Assembly: GCA_041695045.1 (NCBI GenBank)
Contig: JBGFRR010000097.1
Location: 1 to 50,905, forward strand
DNA from: JBGFRR01 sp041695045
GTDB lineage: Bacteria; Bacteroidota; Ignavibacteria; UBA10030
Direction: 5' to 3'
DNA: 50,905 nucleotides
Below are positions 1 to 8,832 of the stretch, piece by piece (the first letter of the stretch is position 1; each line of letters starts with the position of its first letter). Below the pieces are notes generated by a model. That model had not been told where the DNA came from. It saw only the letters and a program-made list of their open reading frames with translations, and ran no database searches. A program made the translations under genes and the position numbers.

Positions 1-984
1 ACCCAAAAACCTGAAGCCCTTCTCGACCGGATCATCAAAGCCTCATCGAACGAAGGCGATCTTGTCTTAGACTGCTTCTGCGGCTCGGGAACAGCCGCGG
101 CCGTTGCTGAGAAGCTCAATCGCCGCTGGATTGGCTGCGACCTTGGCCGGTTTGCTATCTACACCACGCGCAAGCGTTTGCTACAAATCCCCAAGGTCAA
201 GCCCTTTGTCGTACAAAACTTAGGCAAGTACGAGCGGCAGCAGTGGGCAAGCGCGGAGTTTGCTAATCCAGAAGACCGCGCAGCGCAGGAGCGGGCCTAC
301 CGCAAGTTTATTATCGAGCTGTATCACGGTCAGCCCATCAACGGCTACGCGTGGCTCCACGGCGTCAAAGCGGGTCGCATGCTGCACGTCGGCGCGGTGG
401 ATTCCCCTGTGGCGTTGGGAGACGTGAAGGCGATCATTCAGGAGTTCTGGAGGTCGGTCGGTAGGGGCGATTCACCGAATCGCCCTACAACAAACGGCAT
501 TGATATTCTTGGCTGGGAGTTCGCCTTCGACACCAACGAGACCGCCGCTCAACAAGCCGCCGCCAGCAAGATGGATGTGAAGTTCAAGAAGATCCCCCGC
601 GAAGTCTTAGAGAAGAGGGCGGTCGAGCAGGGGGACATCCACTTCTACGAGCTTGCCGCGCTGGATGTAAAAGTGAAAACCAAGGGGAAGTCTGTTGAGC
701 TGACGCTCAAAGACTTTGTCGTCCCGCCGGATGATGTGCCAGAGGAGGTCCGCAAAGCCATCGTCCACTGGTCGCAATGGATCGATTACTGGGCTGTCGA
801 CTGGGATTACAAAGAGGACACATTCCACAACCAATGGCAGAGCTACCGGACGAAAAAGAACCCGAAGATCGAGCTCGCCGCTAAGTTTACGTACGAAGCG
901 GCGGGGACGTACACCGTCGTCATCAAGGTCATCGACATTTTGGGGAACGACACGACGAAGTTGCTGCAGATGGAGGTGGGGTAG
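1..984 (+). CDS. mod: Type III-like DNA methyltransferase, C-terminal part (Mod)
   Basis: The reading frame is open from the first base to a TAG at 982-984, giving 327 residues of a gene whose start lies outside the window. It opens with TQKPEALLDRII, the target-recognition-to-motif-I linker of beta-class N6-adenine/N4-cytosine methyltransferases. The AdoMet-binding motif I (DCFCGSGTAAA) and WIGCDLGRFA follow. The rest is the long C-terminal domain of large Mod proteins, ending in a region with GNDTTKLLQMEVG. It would transfer methyl groups to DNA and protect the host from the Res enzyme at 3696-6251. A palindromic repeat at 461-488 is translated in frame within it. The catalytic DPPY/DPPF motif lies upstream and cannot be checked. 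Confidence 0.88.
   Translation, partial: TQKPEALLDRIIKASSNEGDLVLDCFCGSGTAAAVAEKLNRRWIGCDLGRFAIYTTRKRLLQIPKVKPFVVQNLGKYERQQWASAEFANPEDRAAQERAYRKFIIELYHGQPINGYAWLHGVKAGRMLHVGAVDSPVALGDVKAIIQEFWRSVGRGDSPNRPTTNGIDILGWEFAFDTNETAAQQAAASKMDVKFKKIPREVLEKRAVEQGDIHFYELAALDVKVKTKGKSVELTLKDFVVPPDDVPEEVRKAIVHWSQWIDYWAVDWDYKEDTFHNQWQSYRTKKNPKIELAAKFTYEAAGTYTVVIKVIDILGNDTTKLLQMEVG
461..488. repeat. REP-like palindrome inside mod
   Basis: The arms GTAGGGGCGATTC (461-473) and GAATCGCCCTAC (477-488) are inverse complements apart from one extra G, with the 3-nt loop ACC. The element is read through in frame and adds a Gly/Arg/Pro/Asn-rich peptide (RSVGRGDSPNRPTTNG) to the methyltransferase C-terminal domain. 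Its GTAGG...CTAC ends and 3-nt loop resemble the hairpin at 15268-15293. Confidence 0.8.
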
Positions 985-2599
985 ATGTCTATTTCACCGC
1001 TTGTAGAACAACTTATCGAAAGACTACAAAGTAGGGAGCGCCTTGACCTTGGGTTCAAGGAATGCAGAGATTCCTTGTCTGAAACCTTTTGGGAAACCGT
1101 GAGTGCCTTTGCAAACACGCAGGGCGGATGGATCTTGCTGGGTGTAGATAACAAGGGCATTCCTGTCGGAGTGAACAATCCAGACAGAATGAAAAAGCAT
1201 CTCTTCGATCTTGGAAGGAATCGGTCTAAAATTAGCACAGAGGTTTGGAACGAAAATGACATTTCTATAGAACAGCTTGCGGAGAAGCAGATCATTGTTG
1301 TCCGGGTGCTAGCTGTCTCTCGAACGAGGCGACCCGTATCAACGGCAATCCTATGACCGGAACATACATCCGCCGACACGAAGGAGATTACCGTTGCCGT
1401 GAGGAAGAAGTAAAGAGGATGTTCCGAGAAGCGAGCGATGAAGCAATAGATTCAAGTGTCCTTACTGAATTTCGCATAGATATTCTCAATGAGGAAACAA
1501 TTAGTCGGTACCGTCAGAGGCTCCAGAATCGAATCCCTGAGCATGAGTTTAATGATTATTCCACAGATCGCTTTCTGGTAGCGTTGGGTGCGGCGGACAC
1601 GTCGGGATCACATCCAACTGTCGCCGGTCTCATGATGTTTGGAAAAGACATGTGGATTCGAAAATGGAGGAAGCGTCATCTCATCGATTACCGCGTCAAT
1701 GCGGAACAAAAATCCGACACTACATGGCTTGATCGGATTCCGTGGGAAGGGAATTTGTTTGACGGATATTTTCGGATCTATCCGAAACTCACAAAGGATA
1801 TTCCGGTCCCACACAGAATAGAAGGAGGAGAACGTATTGAGGAAACACCAGCCCACACAGCAATTCGTGAGGCGCTTGTTAACCTCCTCGCTCATGCCGA
1901 CTACTCTGAGCTTGATGTATCCCTCATTGTCAAATCCCGAATGTGGAAATTGGAACGGAGCGATACGAGTTCAGTTTGTTGCTTAAGAGTGCCCACCTTT
2001 CCTCAGATTCAGATCGAGTATGGCTTCAGAAGCTCGGCAGCGATTTGGAGGAGGCAGAGCAGTTGGCTCTTGTTCTTGCTAGGCATGAGAACCGAATTGA
2101 TAACGAGCGTCTACGAACTATGATTCCAATTCACCCAACGGATGCTACGGCTATCTTAACTGGCCTCAGAGATAAGGGGTTGCTCCGAAAGGAAAAGGAT
2201 CGGCGTGGGGCCTATTACCAGATCCCTGAATCACTCCTTGAATCCTCAAGCTCTCCGACATTATTCGACCAAGAACGTTCAAGAGATGTGGATAAAGATT
2301 TAAGAGCTCAGAGAGAAAACTTAAGGCTGGAGAACGAAACCTTAAGGCATATTCGAAAAACCTTTAGGCAAAAGATGCGGAGGGATGAAAAGAGAAAGTT
2401 CATAAGGCAATATATCATAAGGCTTTGCGGGCTTCGTCCCCAAAGTTCCCTAGAATTAGCTAAGGCATTCAAAATGTCCTCAGCAAATATCGTAACAAAC
2501 TACCTCAAACAGCTGGTGGAAGAAGGAATGATCCAATGGACTGGCAGAAGCAAGAGTGACAAGGGGGGAAGATATGTTGCAACGTTTCCAGAAACTTAG
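985..2599 (+). pseudogene. Schlafen/AlbA_2 ATP-binding putative regulator, decayed
   Basis: Three overlapping frames together encode one family. Frame A (985-~1345) holds the AlbA_2 domain (LDLGFKECRDS, SAFANTQGGWILLGVDNKG). Frame B (from ~1345, MTGTYIRRHEGDYRC) holds the middle and ends around LVNLLAHADYSELDVSLIV at ~1930. Frame C (from ~1960) holds the C-terminal winged-helix region. One frameshift lies near 1340. Near 1930-1965 the segment that normally follows the ATPase-like domain is missing, so there is an internal deletion as well as a frame change. A heptad-like stretch (2299-2370) and a final HTH (SLELAKAFKMSSANIV) remain. Members are often found with restriction systems, as here between mod and res. 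A functional product is unlikely. Confidence 0.75.
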
Positions 2600-2850
2600 A
2601 AGAGATTAAACGTGAGAATCAGAGCCGACATTCATAAAAGTTTTAGAGACCTCTTGGAATGTTTTAAAACCTCCAAAAACCTTTGAAAATCTTTAGAAAA
2701 GATGACTTGTAATGGTCTTTAGAACGTTTACGGATGGTCTTTAGAACCGCATGAGGTACGACACGTTAGCGGCTTGGTTTTAAGAGGGCAGAACAAAAAC
2801 TTTAGGCATCCGACGAATTCCTTAAGGCGAGGCACTGGAAAACTTAAGGC
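2299..2850. repeat. Two arrays of a 21-bp-spaced CTTAAGGC-type motif
   Basis: The 8-mers TTTAAGAG, CTTAAGGC, CTTAAGGC and CTTTAGGC start at 2299, 2320, 2341 and 2362, exactly 21 bp apart, inside the decayed gene, where they encode heptads (NLR..., TLRH..., TFRQ...). A second set starts at 2779, 2800, 2821 and 2843 (TTTAAGAG, CTTTAGGC, CTTAAGGC, CTTAAGGC) in gene-free DNA. Between them CTTTAGAA occurs at 2691, 2717 and 2739, the last two within a direct repeat ATGGTCTTTAGAAC. The stretch 2600-2941 holds no convincing gene; it may be a decayed duplicate of the heptad-coding segment. Confidence 0.6.
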
Positions 2851-2941
2851 AAAGCTATCGGGTAATCTTCTCCCCAACAGCACCATCGAAAAACCGGAAT
2901 TGCGAATGTCGGTAGACAGCCCCTCTTGCCATAGAACGTGC

Positions 2942-3523
2942 TTAAACGGTGGGTCGCGGCGGGAAATTCCTAAGCATTTCTTCACGTTCTCGAATGGCAA
3001 GCAGTGCTTCTTCGGGTGAAACCTTTGCGTCTTTATCTAAAGCGAGGGTGTAGTCTATCTTGGACTTGGGACCCTTTTCTCGTAGCGTTCTGTCCCACGG
3101 CTGGTTCTTAAAATGGGAAATCTCTGAGATCAGTTTTGCGTCGACATCCTTGAAGATTTCGGCAAGTCGCTCAAGGATTCTTTGTTCGCGGGGTGAGAAT
3201 ACGGCAAGATCAGGTTTCGATTTCGCCTTGAACATGGCTCCTTCTTTACCTGATTCTTCCGACTTAAAAGGAACAAGCGCGAGATCGCCGGCAAAATCCG
3301 TTGGGACTTGATTGTTGCAGACTTCGTCGTGGAGTTTCTTGGGAACGGGCCCGAAGTCGTAGGCGTAATAATCAAGATTTGTCACACTTCGACCCGTTTC
3401 CTTGAAGTGTTCAAAATCCAGAAAATAGAGAAGCTTGTAGATCTTCACTTTCGAAGGATTTTTGACTTTCCTTGAAAAGTAGAGAATCGCGTTCAACAGC
3501 TTCTGGCGATATGTGTTGTTCAC
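2942..3523 (-). CDS. Panacea-domain (SocA-like, DUF4065) protein
   Basis: The protein contains the Panacea signature: NNTYRQKLLNAILYF, then YKLLYFLDFEHFKETGRSV and YYAYDFGPVPKKLHD. A charged C-terminal half follows (FSPREQRILERLAEIF, ISHFKNQPWDRTL). Panacea proteins act as antitoxins or chaperone-type adaptors for diverse toxins (SocA, GepA). I chose the GTG at 3523 because homologues begin with MNNTYRQ; TTG starts at 3547 and 3532 are also open. It lies divergent to res across a region rich in inverted repeats and has no obvious partner toxin. It may neutralise a lost toxin or modulate the adjacent restriction genes; that is inference. Confidence 0.75.
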   Translation of the reverse strand: MNNTYRQKLLNAILYFSRKVKNPSKVKIYKLLYFLDFEHFKETGRSVTNLDYYAYDFGPVPKKLHDEVCNNQVPTDFAGDLALVPFKSEESGKEGAMFKAKSKPDLAVFSPREQRILERLAEIFKDVDAKLISEISHFKNQPWDRTLREKGPKSKIDYTLALDKDAKVSPEEALLAIREREEMLRNFPPRPTV

Positions 3524-3571
3524 AGTAATCAAGACGACAAGAGACAAAAAATGCGCTTAAGACATGGCTTC

Positions 3572-3591
3572 AAAGATCAACTGATCTTTTT
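3572..3591. promoter_or_regulatory. Perfect inverted repeat upstream of the Panacea gene
   Basis: AAAGATCA (3572-3579) and TGATCTTT (3582-3589) form an 8-2-8 perfect inverted repeat followed by more T residues. A second pair, TTCAACA (3593-3599) and TGTTGAA (3615-3621), overlaps the same divergent intergenic region. These could be operator sites. Confidence 0.4.
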
Positions 3592-3619
3592 CTTCAACAA
3601 TTCACATTTTCTTCTGTTG

Positions 3620-3671
3620 AATATTGTCTTAAAACATACGCAAAGTTGACTCAATGTTTTAACCCAATATC
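3620..3671 (+). promoter_or_regulatory. Long inverted repeat overlapping a possible res promoter
   Basis: The arms at 3620-3637 (AATATTGTCTTAAAACAT) and 3654-3671 match as inverse complements at 15 of 18 positions by eye, with a 16-bp spacer. A TTGACT (3645-3650) followed 17 bp later by TATCAG (3668-3673) could be a promoter for res, whose start is at 3696. The arrangement suits repression of the divergent pair by a dimeric regulator. Confidence 0.4.
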
Positions 3672-3695
3672 AGAACTTAAAAAAGTAAAGGTCGA

Positions 3696-6251
3696 GTGCC
3701 AGCAAAGAAGAAAACGAAAAGTCCTGGTCTTTTTGACATCCAGGAATATCTTTCTACGGCCCCCTGCATTCCAGCCCTTCGGAACGCTGTAAAAGCCTGG
3801 TGGAGCGGCGGTTACAAGGGGATTCCAGAGACAACGCGGGAGTTGCTCAATTTCTGGTTCAACACCGACCACCGGCTTCCAAACGGCCGGACGTTCAAAT
3901 ATCACCTTGCCCAGCGCGAAGCCATTGAAACGCTCATCTTTGTGTACGAAGTGGAAAAAGTCAGATCACGGAAGGCCTTGTTAGAACGGTATGCCTTCGA
4001 TTCCAAGGACCTCCGCTTGCCGCCGTATGATGATTTTGCCCGCTACTGCATCAAGATGGCAACGGGAAGCGGCAAGACGAAAGTCATGGCACTGGCAATT
4101 GCCTGGCAGTACTTCAACGCCGTGCGAGAAAATCCAGAAGAGTACGCAAAGACCTTCCTCATCATCGCCCCTAACGTCATCGTGTTTGAGCGACTCAAAA
4201 CGGATTTCGATGCTGGGCGTATTTTCAAGATTGATCCGCTCATTCCAAAACATTTCCAGCTTTTCTGGGATATGGAGTGCTACATGAGAGGAGACAGCGA
4301 GCGGGCGCATAGTGAGGGAGCGCTTTTCCTGACCAACATTCAGCAATTCTACGAGAGGCCGGCAAAAACAGAAACGGACGAGCCAGAAGTGTTGACTGCT
4401 CTCCTCGGCTCTAAACCTCAGTCCCAGAAGTTAGAGATTACCGACTTCGATAATCGAATCGCCAAAAGGGATGGAGGGCTACTGGTTCTGAATGACGAAG
4501 CTCACCACACGCATGATGAAGACAACGAGTGGAACAATGTCATTCGAAACTTGCACGCGCTTCGACCGATTGCAGCTCAACTCGATTTTTCCGCAACTCC
4601 GCGTTACACAAAAGGCAACTTGTTCGCATGGACGGTCTTTGATTACCCGCTGAAGCAAGCCATTCTTGACCAGATCGTCAAGCGGCCGCTCAAGGGTATT
4701 TCGAAGATTGAAGAGGCACGGTCGACTGTCGCGAGCACGAGATATCGCGGATTCCTGACTGCCGGTGTTGAACGCTGGAAGGAGTATCGTGATCAACTGG
4801 CTCCCCTTAACAAGAAGCCCATTCTGTTCATCATGCTTAATTCGACGAAAGAAGCAGACGAAGTGGGAGATTGGCTGAGGACAAAATATCCTGATGAATT
4901 CGGCGCTGAAAAGACGCTTGTTATCCATACAGACACGAAAGGAGAGGTTTCGAAGAAAGATCTTGACGATGCCCGTAAGCTGGCGAGGGATGTGGACGAG
5001 GAAAAATCTCCCGTTAACGCCATCGTCAGCGTGCTCATGCTGCGAGAAGGCTGGGACGTCCAGAACGTCACCGTTGTCGTGGGTCTTCGCCCTTACACGG
5101 CGAGGGCGAACATTCTACCTGAACAAACAATCGGTCGGGGCTTGAGAAAAATGTTCCGCGCTTCAGAATCCGGTTACACGGAACGAGTCGATGTCATCGG
5201 CAACAAAGCTTTCCTTTCCTTTGTTGAGGACTTAGAAAAGCTCGAAGATCTCAAGCTTGAAACCTTCGAGATTGGCAAGGATAAGCTGAAGATCATCAGC
5301 ATCATGCCCGTTGAAGAAAAGAAGAAGGCTGACATTGGCATTCCCGAATTAAGCCCGATTATAGCCAGAAAGAAGTCGCTGGCAGAAGAGATTTCTTCGC
5401 TTGATGTGATGGCTTTCAAGATCAATCCCCTTCCTCTGAGCACCAACAAAGCTGAAGTAAAGTCGTTCATCTACGAAGGACGCGACCTACTCACCGATGA
5501 GAAGATTCTTGAGCGAGAGTATACCATACCACCCGCACAAACTGCACAGGAAGTGATTGGCTATTACGCACGCCAGATTGCACAAAACATTAAGCTCCCA
5601 GCACAGTTTGCGGCACTGGTTCCGAAGATTCGAGAGTTCTTCGAGAATAAAGCTTTCGGCAAGAACGTCAACCTCGACGACCCAGCCATAATTGCAGCTA
5701 TGAGCAGTAATCTGTCCAGCTACGTAGTCACAAAAGAGTTCGAAAAGGCGCTTCGGGATGTTGTCGTTGAAGAGAAGAAACCGATCCTGATCTCACCGAA
5801 TCGTTATCTCTCTTCAACCCCTCCATTTCCTTTCTCGAAGCTTCTGTTAGAGTCGAAGAAGAGCATTTTCAACTACGTTGCGTGTGATAATGAATTCGAG
5901 CGTGCGTTTGCCAAATTCCTCGATGCAGCGGATGATGTCGAGGCCTTTGCTAAACTTCCGGAGCAATTTGGTTTCTGTATCGAGTACACGGATGCCCTTG
6001 CCAATCTCCGCCATTACTATCCGGATTTTGTAGTTAGGTTACGGAATGGATCGCACTGGATAATTGAAACGAAGAGGCGTGAAGACATTGAAGTGAGACG
6101 TAAAGACGACGCGGCCAAAATTTGGTGCGAAAATGCTGCGCAGCTTACTGGACTAGAATGGTCATACAGAAAGGTACCGCAGAAAGAATTCACTCAGCTA
6201 CGCCCATCCACTTTCGATGAGCTTATCATTGCCCTTTCACCACTTGTCTAA
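3696..6251 (+). CDS. res: Type III restriction enzyme Res subunit
   Basis: This 851-residue protein has a superfamily-2 helicase core. The Walker A motif MATGSGKT ends at about residue 128, the DEAH-type motif is VLNDEAHHTHDED, the SAT motif appears as LDFSATPRY, and motif VI is EQTIGRGLRKM. Near the C-terminus YYPDFVV followed by WIIETKRR gives the D...ExK nuclease core of the PD-(D/E)XK fold. The length fits the shorter Res-like family. It would form a complex with Mod (1-984), translocate on or switch along DNA, and cut unmodified sites. The GTG at 3696 is the likely start; no strong ribosome site is visible. mod and res are normally adjacent, but here 2.7 kb separates them. Confidence 0.9.
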   Translation: MPAKKKTKSPGLFDIQEYLSTAPCIPALRNAVKAWWSGGYKGIPETTRELLNFWFNTDHRLPNGRTFKYHLAQREAIETLIFVYEVEKVRSRKALLERYAFDSKDLRLPPYDDFARYCIKMATGSGKTKVMALAIAWQYFNAVRENPEEYAKTFLIIAPNVIVFERLKTDFDAGRIFKIDPLIPKHFQLFWDMECYMRGDSERAHSEGALFLTNIQQFYERPAKTETDEPEVLTALLGSKPQSQKLEITDFDNRIAKRDGGLLVLNDEAHHTHDEDNEWNNVIRNLHALRPIAAQLDFSATPRYTKGNLFAWTVFDYPLKQAILDQIVKRPLKGISKIEEARSTVASTRYRGFLTAGVERWKEYRDQLAPLNKKPILFIMLNSTKEADEVGDWLRTKYPDEFGAEKTLVIHTDTKGEVSKKDLDDARKLARDVDEEKSPVNAIVSVLMLREGWDVQNVTVVVGLRPYTARANILPEQTIGRGLRKMFRASESGYTERVDVIGNKAFLSFVEDLEKLEDLKLETFEIGKDKLKIISIMPVEEKKKADIGIPELSPIIARKKSLAEEISSLDVMAFKINPLPLSTNKAEVKSFIYEGRDLLTDEKILEREYTIPPAQTAQEVIGYYARQIAQNIKLPAQFAALVPKIREFFENKAFGKNVNLDDPAIIAAMSSNLSSYVVTKEFEKALRDVVVEEKKPILISPNRYLSSTPPFPFSKLLLESKKSIFNYVACDNEFERAFAKFLDAADDVEAFAKLPEQFGFCIEYTDALANLRHYYPDFVVRLRNGSHWIIETKRREDIEVRRKDDAAKIWCENAAQLTGLEWSYRKVPQKEFTQLRPSTFDELIIALSPLV

Positions 6252-6376
6252 CTGTTGTCGACAGAACGTACAATTCCTTTCAAAGACTTCTGAACAATGT
6301 TGAATTAATTTTTCAGAAATCTCTTTTTTCAGTTAATGCCCTGTTTATAGCAATCGATTATTAAGGAATCATCCTC

Positions 6377-8716
6377 ATGGTTTTTCTCTTCGCAATTCAA
6401 CGATTCGCTGTTGCAATCTTCACAGTTCTTCTCGCTGCTTCACATTGTCTCGCTCAAGCGCCGAGCGATTACTCGGCCATTCGGGCGAAGCTTGAAGAGC
6501 TCATCCGCCACGAGATGCACGCGCACGAGCTTCCCGCCGTCTCTATTGCGCTCGTGGATGACCGGCAGCAAATCTGGTCGGCGGCATTCGGCTACTCCGA
6601 TCCACAATCGAACACTCCGGCGTCCGTCTCCGACGTTCACCGCATTGCCTCCGTCTCGAAACTCTTCACCAGCATCGCGGTGATGCAGCTTGTGGAGGAC
6701 GGCATGGTCGACCTCGACGCACCGATTAGCCGCTATCTCCCCGACTTCCTCCCGCGCAACCGTTACAAGAAAGATATCACGCTGAGGCAAATCCTCTCAC
6801 ACCGGTCGGGATTGGTGCGCGAGCCGCCCGTCGGCAACTACTTCGACCCCACCGAGCCGACGCTCGAGCAAACCGTTCGAAGCTTGCACAAAACGGAGTT
6901 GGTGTATGAACCCGAGCGCCGTCCAAAGTATTCCAACGCCGCCATGGCCGTCGCGGGCTACGTCGTTCAGCTGCTGCGCGAGAGACCGTTCGCGAAAGCG
7001 GTTCAGCAATCCATGTTCCAGCCGCTCGGCATGGAAGAAAGCTCCTTCGAACCGCGCCGCGACCTGATGCAGCGCACACCGCACGCCGTGCTGTGGACGC
7101 TCGACGGACGCCGGCTTCCCGTCCCGACATTCCAGTTCGGCATGGCGCCCGCGGCAAATATGTATTCGACGCTCAACGACCTCAGCCTCTTCATGAGCGC
7201 ACTCTTTCACGGCGGCGAAGGCGTCAACGGAAGAATCCTCCAGCCGGAGTCCCTTGAAGAGATGTGGAAGCCGCAATTCGCTCCGGCTCTGCAACGCACC
7301 GGCATCGGACTTGGCTTCTTCATCGGCGAGCTGGAAGGACAGCGGCTTATCAGCCACTCGGGCGACGTGTATGGCTTCGCCACGGAATTCGCCGCACTGC
7401 CCGATGCGAGGCTCGGCGCAATCGTCGTGAACACGATGAACGCCTCCAACGCGCGATCAGAACGCATCGCTCACTACGCGTTGCGACTGATGCTCGCTCA
7501 TCGCCAGGGAAGGCGCCTGCCGGACGCGAAGCTTACGACGACGGTGGATCCGCAGGTCCGGGAGCGCATCAAGGGTCGCTACGCAAAAGGCTCTTCCGTC
7601 GCTGAGCTCATCGTTCGCGGTGAAACACTCTGGCTCGAACGCGGCTCTCTGCGTACCACCGTGCGTCAGGTCGGCGATACGCTGATGGTGGACGACCGCC
7701 TAAGCTACGGACAGCGTATCGTGCCGCTCGGCAATCGACTTGTCATCGGCAGCGATACACTCGAGCGCGTCGAGGACAAGAGGCCGGCGCCACCGCCGGC
7801 GCATTGGGTGGGATTGACCGGCGAATACGGTTGGGATCACAACGAACTCTACATCCGCGAGAAGGACGGAACGCTGCATGCGATGATTGAGTGGTACTTC
7901 AGCTATCCGTTGGAGGAAATCAGTCGGGATGTGTATGCATTCCCCAACTACGGACTGTATCACGGGGAGCGGTTGAGATTCAAGCGGGATGCTCAGGGCC
8001 GTGCAACGCAGGTGGAAGCGGCCAGCGTCGTCTTCAAACGGCGACTGACCGGCGGCGAGGGGGGAGCGACCTTCAAGATCAAACCGCTGCGCCCGATTGA
8101 GCAGTTGAGGCGCGATGCGATGGCTGCGCGTCCGCCGGAAGAGCGCGGTGAGTTCCGCCAGCCGGAGCTTGTGGAGGTGGTGAAACTCGACTCCACGATC
8201 AAGCTTGACATCCGGTATGCCACAACGAATAACTTTATGGATGCGGTGTTCTACAACGAGCCGCGCGCGTTCTTGCAGAAGCCGGCGGCAGAGGCCGTGG
8301 TGCGCGCCCATCGGTGGCTGGGGCAGTTCGGCTACGGCCTGCTTGTCTACGACGCGTACCGGCCGTGGTTCGTCACCAAGATATTCTGGGATGCAACGCC
8401 GGAGCATCAGCGCGATTTTGTGGCCGATCCCTCCAGAGGCTCTCGGCACAACCGCGGCTGTGCCGTCGACCTGACGCTCTACGACCTTGCCACCGGCGAG
8501 CCGGTGGAGATGGTTTCCGGTTACGACGAGTTTACCGCACGCGCCTTTCCGGACTATCCCGGCGGGACTTCGCTGCAGCGCTGGCATCGTGAGCTGCTCC
8601 GCACGGCGATGGAGCGCGAAGGATTTGACGTGTACGAGTGGGAATGGTGGCACTTCGATTTTCGCGACTGGAGGGAGTATCCGATCATGAATGTAACGTT
8701 CGATACGATTCAGTAG
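6377..8716 (+). CDS. Serine hydrolase (beta-lactamase family) fused to a VanX-type D-Ala-D-Ala dipeptidase
   Basis: A signal peptide (about residues 1-26, cut after LAQA) points to the periplasm. Residues ~30-370 are a class C beta-lactamase/penicillin-binding-protein-like hydrolase with S92-V-S-K95, Y185-S-N187 and HSGD. A linker of about 200 residues follows. From ~600 to the end is a peptidase M15D domain with zinc motifs SRHNRGCAVD (H691, D698) and E756-W-W-H759. Each half is complete with its catalytic residues. The pair could cut peptidoglycan- or D-amino-acid-containing peptides and then split D,D-dipeptides. It is followed by a racemase and a D-aminoacylase relic, consistent with D-amino-acid salvage. 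The exact substrate is unknown. Confidence 0.88.
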   Translation: MVFLFAIQRFAVAIFTVLLAASHCLAQAPSDYSAIRAKLEELIRHEMHAHELPAVSIALVDDRQQIWSAAFGYSDPQSNTPASVSDVHRIASVSKLFTSIAVMQLVEDGMVDLDAPISRYLPDFLPRNRYKKDITLRQILSHRSGLVREPPVGNYFDPTEPTLEQTVRSLHKTELVYEPERRPKYSNAAMAVAGYVVQLLRERPFAKAVQQSMFQPLGMEESSFEPRRDLMQRTPHAVLWTLDGRRLPVPTFQFGMAPAANMYSTLNDLSLFMSALFHGGEGVNGRILQPESLEEMWKPQFAPALQRTGIGLGFFIGELEGQRLISHSGDVYGFATEFAALPDARLGAIVVNTMNASNARSERIAHYALRLMLAHRQGRRLPDAKLTTTVDPQVRERIKGRYAKGSSVAELIVRGETLWLERGSLRTTVRQVGDTLMVDDRLSYGQRIVPLGNRLVIGSDTLERVEDKRPAPPPAHWVGLTGEYGWDHNELYIREKDGTLHAMIEWYFSYPLEEISRDVYAFPNYGLYHGERLRFKRDAQGRATQVEAASVVFKRRLTGGEGGATFKIKPLRPIEQLRRDAMAARPPEERGEFRQPELVEVVKLDSTIKLDIRYATTNNFMDAVFYNEPRAFLQKPAAEAVVRAHRWLGQFGYGLLVYDAYRPWFVTKIFWDATPEHQRDFVADPSRGSRHNRGCAVDLTLYDLATGEPVEMVSGYDEFTARAFPDYPGGTSLQRWHRELLRTAMEREGFDVYEWEWWHFDFRDWREYPIMNVTFDTIQ

Positions 8717-8832
8717 AGACAGCGGAAGAGTGTTTCGTTACTTCTCGGCATCAGCTTGTACCTTGCGATGGGGTACTATAGATTTTCCATCATCACTGGG
8801 AGCTTCGACCCCTCTATGCGGCGCTGAACCTC

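Noticed and set aside
7700..8653. Long open frame opposite to the VanX fusion
   Set aside because: It is the complement of a GC-rich gene with clear catalytic motifs; its translation resembles no protein family.
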